From Pegoplata infirma (lineage: Eukaryota; Arthropoda; Insecta; Diptera; Anthomyiidae): a DNA stretch of 64,000 nt. Positions 46,350-57,794 of this stretch are shown here, piece after piece. The notes under the pieces are model-generated. The model had not been told where the DNA came from, did no database searches, and was given only the letters and a program-made list of their open reading frames with translations. The stretch covers positions 133,513,182 to 133,577,181 of the forward strand of contig OY992539.1 of assembly GCA_963921195.1 (NCBI GenBank). The letters are read 5' to 3'. Position 1 is the first letter of the stretch. Every line of letters starts with the position of its first letter. Made by a program: the position numbers and the translations under genes.

Positions 46350-47560
46350 AAAAAAATTTCTATAGAAAAAGTCTCACACTCTGAGACATTTTTTCTATAG
46401 AAAAAGTCTCAGATTGTGATACATTTTTTCTATAGAAAAAGTCTCCTATTCTGAGGCATTTTTTTTTTAAAAGTATCATATTCTGAGACATCTTTTCTAT
46501 AGAAAAAGTCTCAGATTCTGAGACATTTTTTCTATAGAAACGTCTCAGATTCTGAGACATTTTTTTATAGAAAAAGTCTCAGATTCTGAGACATTTTTTC
46601 TATAAAAAATCTCAGATTCTGAGACATTTGTTTTATAGAAAAAGTCTCAGATTCTGAGACATTTTTTCTATAGAAAAAGTAATTTTTTCTATAGAAAAAG
46701 TCTCAGATTCTAAGGCATTTTTTCTATAGAAAAAGTCTCAGATTCTAAGGCATTTTTTCTATAGAAAAAGTCTCAGATTCTGAGATATTTTTTCTATAGA
46801 AAAAGTCTCATATTCTAAAGCATTTTTTCTATAGAAAAAGTCTCATATTCTGAGACATTTTTTCTATAAAAAAAATCTCAGATTCTGAGACATTTTTTCT
46901 ATAGAAAAAGTCTCAGATTCTGAGACATTTGATCTATAGAGAAAGTCTCAGATTCTGAGACATTTTTTCTATAGAAAAAGTCTCTGATTCTGAGACATTT
47001 TTTCTATAGAAAAAGTCTCAGATTCTGAGACATTTTTTCTATAGAAAAAGTCTCAGATTCTGAGACATTTTTTCTATAGAAAAAGTCTCAGATTCTGAGA
47101 CATTTTTTCTATAGAGAAAGTCTCAGATTCTGAGACATTTTTTCTATAGAGAAAGTCTCAGATTCTGAGACATTTTTTCTATAGAAAAGTCTCAGATTCT
47201 GAGAAATTTTTTCTATAGAAAAAGTCTCAGATTCTGAGAAATTTTTTCTATAGAAAAAGTCTCAGATTCTGAGACATTTTTTCTATAGAAAAAGTCTCAG
47301 ATTTTTTCTATAGAAATGGTCTCAGATTCTGAGACATTTTTTCTATAGAAAAAGTCTCAGATTCTGAGACATTTTTTCTATAGAAAAAGTCTCAGATTCT
47401 GAGACATTTTTTCTATAGAAAAAGTCTCAGATTCTGAGACATTTTTTCTATAGAAAAAGTCTCAGATTCTGAGACATTTTTTCTATAGAAAAAGTCTCAG
47501 ATTCTGAGACATTTTTTCTATAGAAAAAATCTCAGATTCCGTGCAATTTTTCCATATAGA
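46350..47560. repeat. Homogeneous 35-bp dyad satellite array
   Basis: About 34 units, nearly identical in 47000-47520. Each unit combines two dyads: TCTCAGA-TTC-TGAGA and TTTTTCTATAGAAAAA. Variants cluster at the array edges, the usual sign of homogenisation by unequal exchange in the centre. Confidence 0.95.
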
Positions 47561-48114
47561 AAAAGTAGCAGATTCTGAGACACTTTCTGTAGAAAGATGA
47601 TTCAGAGACATTTAATTCATGGAAAAAGTTTTAGATGCAGAGACATTTAAACTATTGCAAGTCTCAGATTCTGAGAGTTTCTGTTTGGATGACTTTTTTA
47701 TTATTTGAACGCAAAACGGTTCCATGTTGACCAATTTTCATTCTATGAAATAATTTAAGATTTGTGTAATAACATAATGTTGATGTTAAAATCTTAAACT
47801 CTTGCCTTTTGCAATTCCTGACCTCAATAATTTCTAAAATTTGCCATCATTTAGTCATTTTTAAATATTTTTTTTGATTTTTATTTTAATTTTTTTTTGT
47901 TACAAATATTTTCATAATATTTTGACTTTTGCTGTTTTAAAACAATTCACAATAACATGTAATCGGAAGTTAACTAACTTTTTCATTTGTTAACGAAATT
48001 TGTTAACTTGGAGTTAAGAGTTTAGGTTAGTGTAACTGGAAGTTAGATAACTTTTAGGTTAAATTTAACTAACTGGACTTTGTGTTAACAGGCCTAAGTC
48101 GATTAAAAATTTAA
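47561..48114. other. Decayed satellite edge and TTAAC-rich sequence
   Basis: 47561-47680 holds the array's degenerate edge. 47950-48105 is rich in 'GTTAACT' and mirrors 43090-43210, so these may be the two ends of one older element spanning 43.1-48.1 kb. No coding content. Confidence 0.4.
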
Positions 48115-49115
48115 CAAGTAGAAAAGTTAAATTCGACTTGGCCGAATCTATGAATACCCTCCACAATGCCCTTTTTAAGTGATAGTAAATTTTCTAACGT
48201 GAAAAAAATAAAATTTTTGGTTAGAAATATTTTACTTTCTGTAAAAAAAACTTTTTTTTATTAATTTTTGAAAAAAAAAAAAAAATACTAATTTTTTTTT
48301 GAGTGTAAAATTTTTTTTGAGTGTATTTTTTTGTTAATTTTTTTGTTAATTTTTGAAAAATAAAAAAAAAAATATTCACCAATTTTTTTTTTAAGTGTAA
48401 AATTTTTTTTTAAGTGTAAACTTTTTTTTGGTTAGAAATATTTTATTTTCTGTAAAAAAACTTTTTTTATTAATTTTTGAAAAAAAAAAAAATACTAATT
48501 TTTTTTTTTGAGTGTAAAATTTTTTTTGAGTGTATTTTTTTTTTTTTTGTTTTATTGTAAAAAACTTTTTTTGTTAATTTTTGAAAAAAAAAAAAAAATA
48601 ATTTACCAATTTTTTTTTTGAGTGTAAAATATTTTTTGAGTGTAAACTTTTTTTTAAGTGTATTTTTTTTTTTTTTGGTTTAGTGTAAAAATATTTTTGT
48701 GTGACAAAAATACCTTTTAAAATATTTTTCTGACTTACAAATGTTTTAAAAACATGTTTAACGGGTTTTCAACACGTGAATTTAAGGTGAACTAATCTGA
48801 AATTTACGGTTTTGCTAATAACTTTTGAACCGCCGGACCGATTTGGCGGAAATTTAAAACGAACCGGACCAGAGGAACGGTAAATATATATGCCACACTT
48901 CAGCACCCTCAGAATTGCCGTTCGAAAGTTACAGTGTGTTTTATCTCGTAAATTCCAGAAAATCCCTTGCCGAAATTCACTCACTTGCTTATAACTTTTG
49001 AACCACTGGACCGATTTCGCTGGATTGCAATACCAACCTGACCAGGTAAATGTCCAACATATATGCCAAACTTCAGGAGCCTCCGTAAAGTCTTTCAAAA
49101 GTTAGCGTGTTTTCA

Positions 49116-49149
<34 letters not shown>

Positions 49150-49307
49150 GGACAGACGGACGGACGGACGGACGGACGGACGGACATCGCTAGATCGAGG
49201 ATCATGAATATATATACTTTATGGGGTCCTAGACCAATATTTCGAGGTGTTACAAACGGAATGACAAACTTATATATACCCTCTATCACTAGAGTGGAGG
49301 GTATAAA
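48115..49307 (+). mobile_element. DINE-1-like element, near full length
   Basis: Starts CAAGTAGAAAAGTTAAATTC with TTCGACTTGGCCGAATC and ATACCCTCCACAAT; ends TAGAGTGGAGGGTATAAA. The first third is T-run-rich 'TTTTTGAGTGTAAAA' tandem sequence (48230-48700). The right third has (GACA)n/(GACG)n at 49118-49186 and 'TATACTTTATGGGGTCC'. The near-complete copy at 49709-51105 is in the opposite orientation. Confidence 0.82.
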
Positions 49308-49445
49308 AAAATGTTCCAATGATTTTATTCAGTAATCAACTAGCATTTCCGACAACCGAAACCAAAAATTAAGTTTGTTAAATACAGTAGAAGAAATCTG
49401 CCTCCAATTCTTGTGACCTTAAATTTTTTTTTTTAAAAGAATAGA

Positions 49446-49586
49446 GGTATTCAGAGTCCTGTTGCCAGCCCTGGTAATGTAGCAAAAGAGTACTTCTTTC
49501 AAAAAATACATGTATTATGAAAAGTAATTTTAAAAAGTGGCTTTTTACCACCAGTGCCAGGGCTGGCAAGTAAGACTCTGAATACC
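49446..49586. mobile_element. 141-bp palindromic MITE
   Basis: GGTATTCAGAGTCCTGTTGCC at the left is mirrored by the complement at the right, with a second mirrored block 'GCCAGCCCTGG'. It lies within a decayed 'CCAACCC..AATACAGT' repeat. No target duplication is clear. Confidence 0.75.
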
Positions 49587-49708
49587 ACTAATAATTTAAA
49601 TTATTTTAATATCTCATTACCATACACTTAGGTGTACTAATATTAATAAACAATAACATATTTTCTTTGTTTACAAAAAATGGTGGTCAAACAAATTTTT
49701 GGCCAAAT

Positions 49709-51105
49709 TTTTATACCCTCCACTTTAGTGATAGAGGGTACCCAGGCAGAAAAATACGAACGGGAAAGCGCTGGCAAAGTACCTTTTATGGTCGCTTGTG
49801 TGCTGGGAAAGCATCACAGTTTAGTACTCCCCCAGCATCCAAAATGATAACCACGGTAAACGGTATGCCGTTGCTATTTTAAAGCGCTTTAAAAACAAAG
49901 AATATGGTACTATTATAGCACTTTTAGAACAAATGGGACGTATCAAAATTGTATAAGTCCATAAGACACAACTTTTTTTGGTGTTTATTTGAATAAAGAA
50001 ATTTATTAAATTGTGATAAATAATTTATTGACTAATTTATTAGGATAAAAAAATTTTGGACAAACTTTGAAATATTTTCTAAGTCCCGGAAAAAATTTGT
50101 TTGCAGTTTTCTTTGCGTTTTGGAATAAAAATTAATTAAAAATACTTCTAGGAAAATTTTTGGAAAAGTCCCGAAAAAAAAGTGGTGTATTGAACTGAAT
50201 CGGGTAGTGTTCCAAAGGGATAGGCCCAGTGACATTTCACATGTGATGTATCCGGAGTTTAAGACACTTCCTCACGAAAGAAACAGGTGTTTTTATATAA
50301 AAGGTGTCAAGTTTGTAATATGTAGGTCATTGTGTCTAAGTGACATATCACGAGAACTATCAAGGACCGGCCACTTATCCTGCAGGGAAATAAAAAATAT
50401 TCCAATTGCTACGAAAATTAATAAATTTTAATAAAAAATTTATACTTTGAACGGAATTAAATAGAAAAACACTGGCAAAGCGCTTGCAAAGCACTTTTTC
50501 GAATTCGTACTACCTTCTAAACAAAAAATAAAGTGCTTTGCCGAGACTTTTTCTTTGGAACGGTTGGCAGTTTCTGCCTGGGTATATATAAGTTTGTCAT
50601 TCCGTTTGTAACACATCGAATGATGTGATCCTCGATTGATTTAAAGCCGATCTAGCGATGTCCGTCTGTCTGTCTGTCCGTCCGTCCGTAGAAAACACGC
50701 TAAAGTTTGAAAGACTTTACAGAGGCTACTGAAGTTTGGCATATATGTTGTTCATTTACCTGGTCAGGTTGGAATTGCAATCCAGCCACATCGGTCCGTT
50801 AAACATGTTTTAAAAACATTGGTTAGTCACAAAAATATTTTGCAACGTATTTTTGTCACTCAAAAATATTTTTACACTAAACCAAAAAAATTGTTCACTC
50901 AAAAAAAATTTACACTCAGAATAAAATTTAGTAAATTACTTTTTTTTCAAAAACTACTAAAAAAAAGTCTTTTTACACCAAATAAAATATTTCTAATCAA
51001 AAATTTTATTTTTTATGTTAGAAAATTTACTATCACTTAAAAAGGGCATTGTGGAGGGTATTCATAGATTCGGCCAAGTCGAATTTAACTTTTCTACTTG
51101 TTTTT
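49709..51105 (-). mobile_element. DINE-1-like element, inverted, interrupted
   Basis: Reading on minus, it begins CAAGTAGAAAAGTTAAATTC (51105) and ends TGGAGGGTATAAAA (49709), as at 48115-49307. (GTCC/GTCTGTCC) tracts lie at 50660-50690. An 842-bp element is inserted at 49741-50582. With its partner 400 bp to the left it makes a large inverted pair. Confidence 0.8.
49741..50582. mobile_element. Inverted-repeat element in the DINE (CCCAGGCAG ends)
   Basis: Left CCCAGGCAGAAAAATACG and right (complement of CCCAGGCAGAAACTGCC) are flanked by TA. 'GCGCTGGCAAAG' near 49767 is mirrored by 'CTTTGCAAGCGCTTTGCC'-like sequence near 50475. Short ORFs at 49667 and 50207 have no recognisable family. The clean interruption of the DINE supports the limits. 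Confidence 0.8.
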
Positions 51106-51360
51106 ACTGCATTTAAAATATTGGACCAGGTTTTAAATTTTTAATATTTGAACTTCGAAAAATCGATTGAGAAATATTTTTAAAAACTTTTCTGAAAAAC
51201 GTCTACTAATAATTTCATTTTCCAGATCGACCCTCGTAGCAAATTTATTATTTTCTCAATCCAACCGCTATTAAGCTTAAACTCAAGCTTTAAAAATTAC
51301 CTACACAACATTTTTTTTAATTATACTCGATTGATAATAATAACGTTGAGTATTATACTA
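51106..51360. repeat. Copy of the 'AGCTTAAACTCAAGCTTT' repeat family
   Basis: Contains 'AAAATCGATTGAGAAATAT', 'CAGATCGACCCTCGTAGC' and 'CGCTATTAAGCTTAAACTC', the reverse complement of 63380-63540. Non-coding. Confidence 0.65.
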
Positions 51361-52181
51361 CCCGAGTAAAAATAAACATATATTACAATATATAACTTGA
51401 TACAAACATAATAAATTATATATGATTATACAAACCAAACATTTTCTAAGTTTTTTAGGCAAAGTATACGAAACTTTTTAAAATGTTCCTAACCCGAGTA
51501 AAAATTTGTATATGATGCAATATATAATGATATATAACACAATATATATTTATACGCAATTTGATCCGAATAATGGTGGATGTTTTTGCATTAAAAAAGA
51601 TCAACGTGTATTAAATATGATTTGATTTCATCCGAGTTTTGACCAGACGTTGCCATATATTGGTGGATCTAATTAGATCTAATTGCATAAAAACATACAA
51701 AATCCTTGTGTGTTTTGGTTTAGGTTGAGATACATCACAGGTCAACGATACATTCACCAAACATATAATTTTCAAAAACAAAAAAAATGTTTGGGTACAC
51801 TTCGAACCAGATAGGGGATACACATAACCCTAACAAGGAAATGTTTAGGAACATTTTAAAAAGTTTCGTATACTTTGCCTAAAAAACTTAGAAAATGTTT
51901 GGTTAATTGGAAATATATATAGTTTTATATGGAACAGAATAAGCTGTATATAATTGTATGTTAAATTATAGAGAAAAACAAATTTTGTATTGACCCGCAT
52001 ATAATTTTATATAATTATATCAACCGTACACCTTTTAATACGAATCATGATTAAATTATATATTACTACATATGACTGCATTAAAAAAATTTAGAAAATA
52101 TCTCACGGATGTATAATCATATATAATTTATTATGTTTGTATCAAGTTATATATTGTAATATATATTTATTTTTACTCGGG
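51361..52181. mobile_element. CCCGAG-ended palindromic element A, TA-flanked
   Basis: Starts CCCGAGTAAAAATAAACATA and ends with its complement, TA on both sides (51359-51360 and 52182-52183). The left arm runs to 51486 and is then interrupted by block B (51487 to about 51835), after which the arm's complement resumes ('GGAACATTTTAAAAAG'). Confidence 0.75.
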
Positions 52182-52510
52182 TATCACCTATCTGGTTCGA
52201 AGAGTACCCAACCATTTTTTTTGTTTTTGAAAATTATATGTTTGGTGAATGTATCGTTGACCTGTGGTGTATCTCAACCTAAACCAAAACACACAAGGAT
52301 TTTGTATGTTTTTATGCAATTAGATCTAATTAGATCCACCAATATATGGCAATGTCTGGTCAAAACTCGAATGAAATCAAATCATATTTAATACAAGTTG
52401 ATATTTTTTAATGCAAAAACATGCACCATTATTCGGATCAAATTGCGTATAAATATATATTGTGTTATATATCATTATATATTGCATCATATACAAATTT
52501 TTACTCGGGT
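51487..52510. repeat. Interleaved inverted pair (block B and its complement)
   Basis: Block 51487-51835 starts CCCGAGTAAAAATTTGTATA. It is matched in reverse complement, with few differences, by 52184-52510, which ends TTTTTACTCGGG. The second copy begins right at the end of element A, so the order is A, B, A', B'. A short ORF is present in both B copies (51611-51823 minus, 52137-52391 plus), which reflects duplication only. Confidence 0.8.
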
Positions 52511-52967
52511 ATAGAACAGTTACTAATTAGTTATACATAATATACACTCAAAAAAAACCTTGTAAAATTACCAAAAAAATCTCGCAAGTTTACGAGGCTA
52601 TTCTCGTAAAATAGGAGGAAGGTAAAATTCTCGTAAAATTACGAGGATTGCCTCGAAATTTTCAATGAGCCAAAAATTGGTAAAATAACCAATTTTATTG
52701 GTAAAAATATTGTTTTAAAACCGCAAACTTAAAAAAAAAATGGTAAATTTACAAAAAAAAATGGTTAATATATTTAAAAAAATGGTAAATTTACAAACCA
52801 TAATGGTAAATTACCAAAAAAAAAAAAAAGTAAATAAAAAAAAATTGTAAACAAAAAAAAAAAAATGCTAATTTACCAAAAAAAAATTTAAAATTTACCA
52901 ATTTTTGGCTGTGATAATTTTTAAGCCACAAAAATTATAAAAAAAATCGGTAAATTTAGAAGAAAAG

Positions 52968-54302
52968 TGAGTTAAAACACCTCAATTCAACCGAAAAAGT
53001 AGCATTTTTGACCTTACCCCTTTCGAAATTTATGAAACTTGGAATATAGTTGGGCCCTTACAAAAAAATCATAGTGTCAAAATTTTGGACTTCTGGTAGT
53101 TTTTCTTCCCGAGATATGGGGTCTTGAAAATTGGCAAAATCGTATATATTTGACAAAAGTGTTCTGAGATAAATAAAGATAACTCGAAAAGTAATAAAAA
53201 CACAGGTCTCAGTCAGGTTGCAAATAATAGGTAATGAGACAGCCTTTAAAAAAGCATTCCCCAAGAGTTTTTTTTGAAAAAGGTTAAAGGTCATTGGTTT
53301 TAACCTTAATTTTTGGAGAGCTATATCTCAAAAAATGTATTTTTAAAATTTTTGAAAAAATATATGTTATTAAGGATCACCTATAGTACTTAGTTTTAAA
53401 TTTTCAGGATGGAGACTTCATTGGAACTTTTAATATGAATATAAAAAGTGGTGTATTTTCCCTTAGAAAAAAAACTTTTTTTTTTTGTCTTTGAGATTCT
53501 GGTACCAAAGTTCACTTTGAAAGTTCACTCTGAATGTTTTTGACGTGCTGAGTCCATTTATGACTTTAGAACTGGCCTATCGCTATTAGTTTTCGAGATA
53601 TCTGCACATCAATGTGTGAAAATTGCTGAAATGCTATTGCTGTGTTTTTTTTGAACATTTAGGTGCATATATCTTGAAAAGTAATAGCGATAGGTCAGTT
53701 CAAAGGTCATATTTGGACTCAGTACGTCAAAAACATTCAGAAAAATGAATTTTGGTACCAGAATTTCAAAGACAAAAAAATATTTTCTTTTTCTAAGTGA
53801 AATTACACCGATTTTTCTTTCCTGTCACAATGTTTTTAGTAATATTAAAAGTTCCAATGAAGTCTCCATCCTGAAAATTTAAACTTAAGTACTATAGGTT
53901 ATAGGTAATTCTTAACAACATATATTTTTTCCAAAATTTTAAAAATATCGTTTTTTGAGAAATAGCTCTGCAAAAATTAAGGTTAAAACCAATGACCTTT
54001 GACCTTTTTCAAAAAAAATCTTGGGGAATGCCATTTTAAAGGCTGTCTCATTACCTATTATTTGAAACCCTAATGAGTTTATTATTAGTTTACGAGATCT
54101 CTTTATTTATGTCATAACACTTTTGTCAAATATATGCGATTTTTTTAATTTTCAAGACCGCATATCTCGAATACTGGAATGAATAGAAGCCTGAAAAATT
54201 ATCAAAATCGCTTTTTTGTTAAAGTAAACCCCAGTACTTAATTTCATTAAATTTGGAGAAGGTGCAGTCAACTCGTCGGTTGAATTGAAGTGTTCTAGCT
54301 CA
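52968..54302. mobile_element. 1.3-kb foldback element
   Basis: Left TGAGTTAAAACACCTCAATT and right (complement of TGAGCTAGAACACTTCAATT) lead into arms of about 600 bp. For example 'TAATGAGACAGCCTTTAAA' at 53231 is mirrored near 54040, and 'CAGGATGGAGACTTCATTGG' at 53407 is mirrored near 53860. The loop is about 53530-53760. No duplication of target bases is clear. Confidence 0.8.
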
Positions 54303-54636
54303 AGTGGTAAATATATTAAAAAAAAATCAAAAAAAAATTTTCAAAATTTTGTCAACATTTTTTTTCAATCTTTTTATGGCCGTAATTTCAAGGAATAGAT
54401 AACTATCAGTGCGTAGATATCTATGGTGTAAAAAAAAAATAGTAATTTCTACCCCTAGGTAAGACATATCGGATAGGTAATCTATGGTGTATCCTACACT
54501 ATAGATTCTGGTTGGTTATTTCTTTAGGTAAATTTTTTTTTGAAAAAAATGTCAAATTATTTCTGAAAAAAGTTTAAAAAAATATTAAAATAAATTAAAA
54601 AAAAAATTAATCGTTTAATAAACGAAAAAAGAAACG

Positions 54637-55989
54637 ATGAATTCGGAATTAGATGAGCTGAAAACTTTACAATATTTGCTGAAATTGAATTCGCAAAGAG
54701 TACCACATAATTTCAGAGAAAGAATGGATCATTTCGAAATATGGAATGAATCCGAGTTTCTGAAAAGATTTCGCCTTTCAAAGAAGAGTGCAAAAATGGT
54801 TTTACAAAAAATTGAATCAAAACTGTCTCATAAAGTAGAAAGGTAAGTTTTTGTATATAAATTAACATTCAAACAAAAGTTCTAAAAAATATTTGCATTT
54901 TAGAAAAACGAACATTTCGCCAAGCCACCAATTGTTGCTAACTCTACGATTTTATGCATCTGGTAGTTTCCAAATAGCTATAGCTGATTTTGGAGGAATT
55001 CATCAAACAACAGCAAGCAGAATAATACGAAAGGTATCAGCAGCAATAAAATCATTGTATGATTTATATATTAAACACCCCTCCACAGAGGAAGAAATAA
55101 CGAGCACACAAACTCGATTTTATAAAATCGCAAAATTTCCAAGATGTGTTGGAGCCTTGGATTGTACTCACGCCAAAATTATGTCTCCAGGTAAAGCTTC
55201 TTCCGTACAACTTAAAATACAGAAAACTAAATTAATATTTAGAAAAAAATTTTGAATAAAATAATTCAATTTCAGAAAGTCTTTTCTGAAATTCTATGTT
55301 CTTTATTTATGTTTTCTGAATTTTTTTTGATGCCATATTTAGTACATTATATATGTACCTAACATCTGAAACAAATTAAAAAGGTTGTACTTTTATTAGG
55401 TGGGGAATATGCAGAACTGTTTCGTAATCGAAAAGGATATTTTTCATTTAATGTTCAAGCTGTGTGTAATGCTGATTTATGTTTTACAGATGTTGTAGCC
55501 CGTTGGCCAGGCTCTACACATGATAGTACAATATTTAACAATAGCAGATTAAAATACATGTATGAATCTGGAGCACGTAATGACCAATTGATACTAGGTG
55601 ACGGAGGCTATGCAGGGTATAGCACATCAACGTACCTTATGATACCATTAGACAACCCAAGAACAAATGCTGAAAAATTATATAACGAATCTCAGATTCG
55701 AACCAGAAATTTAATTGAAAGATGTTTTGGAGTTTGGAAACGCCGGTTTCCAGTACTTTCAATGGGAATGAGAGTCAACCTGAAAACAGTTCAAGACATT
55801 ATTATCGCAACAGCTATATTACATAATATATGCCGAGAAAACGCCGACAAAATACCACCATTTGAAAATATTGCACAACAAAATGCTTACGAAGTCGGTA
55901 TGAGAAGAATGTCACGGAATTATTCATTGAACCAAAACACAACTAATACAACAAGAAATACGTTAATAAACTATTTTGGTTCGTTATAA
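54637..55989 (+). CDS. Harbinger transposase (DDE_Tnp_4, HARBI1-like), 3 exons
   Basis: Exons are 54637-54842, 54904-55190 and 55400-55989. Both introns (61 and 209 bp) have GT..AG ends and keep the frame, giving 360 residues, the usual length. The N-terminal helical part (FLKRFRLSKKSAKMVL) resembles the HARBI1 DNA-binding region. The core has GALDCTHAKI (first Asp, about residue 155), RNRKGYFSFNVQ, then VVARWPGSTHDSTIF. LILGDGGYAGY (second Asp, about 232) is followed by RNLIERCFGVWKRRF (Glu, about 271). This is the RNase-H-fold DDE nuclease that cuts the element ends and inserts at TWA. All key residues are present and no stop interrupts it. The ATG follows AAGAAACG in an AT-rich leader about 260 bp from the left end. 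Confidence 0.95.
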
Positions 55990-57571
55990 ACTGTTTTTTG
56001 TCTATTTTTATTGTTATTAAATATGTATATTTAAAAATTACTTTTAATAAATTTAGAACTACTTTTTGTAATAAATTTATAAATTGTGAAGTTTATTACC
56101 AAAGACAATTTCCTTTACATACCACACATGTATTGAAGAATATTAATTTTGTCATTCCGTGTGTAACATATTGAAATAACGGTATATGACTCCATAAAGT
56201 ATAAAAATTCATTCTCCTTGATCGAGTCGAAGATTATTCAACGATGTCCGTCTGTCTGTTGAACGTACAAGCAAAACATCTTGAGATAATACAGGGAAAA
56301 ATATAGATGTACATTGCACAGTGGTTTATTATCGATTTTTTTTTGGTTTATTATCGATTTTTTTAATTTGGCCATTCAGTAAGTACTGGACCGATTGCAG
56401 TAAAATTTATACCAATTATAGCTAATGTAAAGTTTGGCCGGTGACCACCGCATGGCTAACAGGGACATCTCCAGGGATCCCTAAAGTAGGACACCTTTTG
56501 CATACAAAGGCTTTAAGTGCTTGTCAATTGGTTGTATATTACGATTTTTTTGAAATTTAGAATTTTAAAGCAATAGTAAATAACTAAAAATAACATGATT
56601 AAGGTAGTCGTTACCTCTTTTACTTTCTAATTTATAGCCATTTAAATTGGGAAAATTTTAATAAAATGTATGACGGACCTCCAATATTTATTCAATACAT
56701 TTTCTTAGAACACATCTACCCTCAATCTTCAACCCTTAAGGTGGTCCCATACATTTTTTAATTTTTTTTTTTTTTTGGGCATCAGCTCATAGCGTTCACA
56801 TGGTTACCCCTAAATGTAAAATCAACTAAAATGTATGTATTAACTAATTTTTCCAACAACCCAAACAAAAAATTAAATTTTTTTAATACAGTAGATGAAG
56901 TCCTAATTTTTTGACCTCCAATTCTTTTGACTACCAATTTTTTGTAAGCAAAGAAAAATATTATAAATACTAATATTAATAAACATTATCATATTTAACA
57001 AAAAATTGGTGATCAAACGAATTGGAGGTCAAAAAAGCGAATTTTTTCAAAAAATTTAAATTTTTGTTTGGGTTGTTGGAAAAATTAGTTGATAACTGAA
57101 TAAAAACTATTGGATCATTTTTTAAATTTTTAATGTTTGAAATTAAAAAAAAACGACTTCATAATATTTTAAAAAATTTTCTGAAAAATGTCTATAAATA
57201 ATTTAATTTTCCAGATCGACGGCACATTTATTATTTACTCAATCAGGACGCTATCAAGCTTTAATTAAAGCTCTATAAATTACCTACCTAACATTTTTTA
57301 AAATTATACATGTGTAATAATAATGACGTTGAGTATTGTTAACTTTAACTTTAAGTATTGTTTGTCTTTAACAAATTGCATATACTATATAAACGTTTCT
57401 AATTAGTTGACAACCAGTGTATGTATGAATCACCCTAATGTGTAAAACTCAATTCAATTTTTTTTAAGTAAGAACAAAATTTTATTGTTGGTTTAAGTTT
57501 ATTTTTTAAATAAATAAAAAAACATGCAAACATATAAATTTATTTGATCTTTCAGATATAATATGTAAAAA
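55990..57571. other. Harbinger interior with repeat fragments
   Basis: 56150-56300 is a DINE-like fragment (TTGTCATTCCGTGTGTAACA, GATGTCCGTCTGTCTG). 56650-56790 resembles the interior of the 38-kb foldback element ('CCCTTAAGGTGGTCCCATAC'). 57115-57290 belongs to the AGCTTTAATT repeat family. No additional gene. Confidence 0.6.
56830..57110. repeat. Mariner/Tc1-type palindromic repeat
   Basis: 'TTCCAACAACCCAAACAAAA', 'TTTTTTGACCTCCAATTCTT' and 'ATACAGTAGATGAAG' on the left are mirrored on the right. The same family recurs at 63560-63900 with clean TA flanks. It lies between the two Harbinger genes. Confidence 0.7.
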
Positions 57572-57770
57572 ATAAAGTTGTTCAAGCTCGTGGTCAAGTG
57601 TTTGTAAATTTCTTTATTGCCTATATTTCGCTACACAAAAAATAGATTTTTTAATTTTAGCGCTATAGTTGTTTTCTAGTATTAGCTCTGAAGATGCTAC
57701 GCGATGTGTAGCGAAATATAGGCAATAAAGAAATTTACAAACACTTGACCACGAGCTTGAACAACTTTAT
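57572..57770. repeat. 199-bp inverted repeat with hammerhead-like core
   Basis: Arms of 65 bp (57572-57636 and 57706-57770) are essentially perfect complements (AAAGTTGTTCAAGCTCGTGG on the left). In the loop side, plus strand, CTGAAGA (57688-57694) is followed by stem GCTAC/GTAGC and then GAAA (57713-57716). The following TATAGGC can pair with GCCTATA at 57619-57625 before TT. This meets the CUGANGA / GAAA / NUH hammerhead pattern. It is placed just beyond the stop of the Myb-like gene. Confidence 0.6.
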
Positions 57771-57794
57771 GTTTTATATATTATTTTTATTTAT

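Noticed and set aside
53058..53294. Minus-strand ORF of 78 residues in the foldback element.
   Set aside because: It is in the arm of an inverted repeat, the mirrored arm does not keep the frame, and no motif is recognisable.
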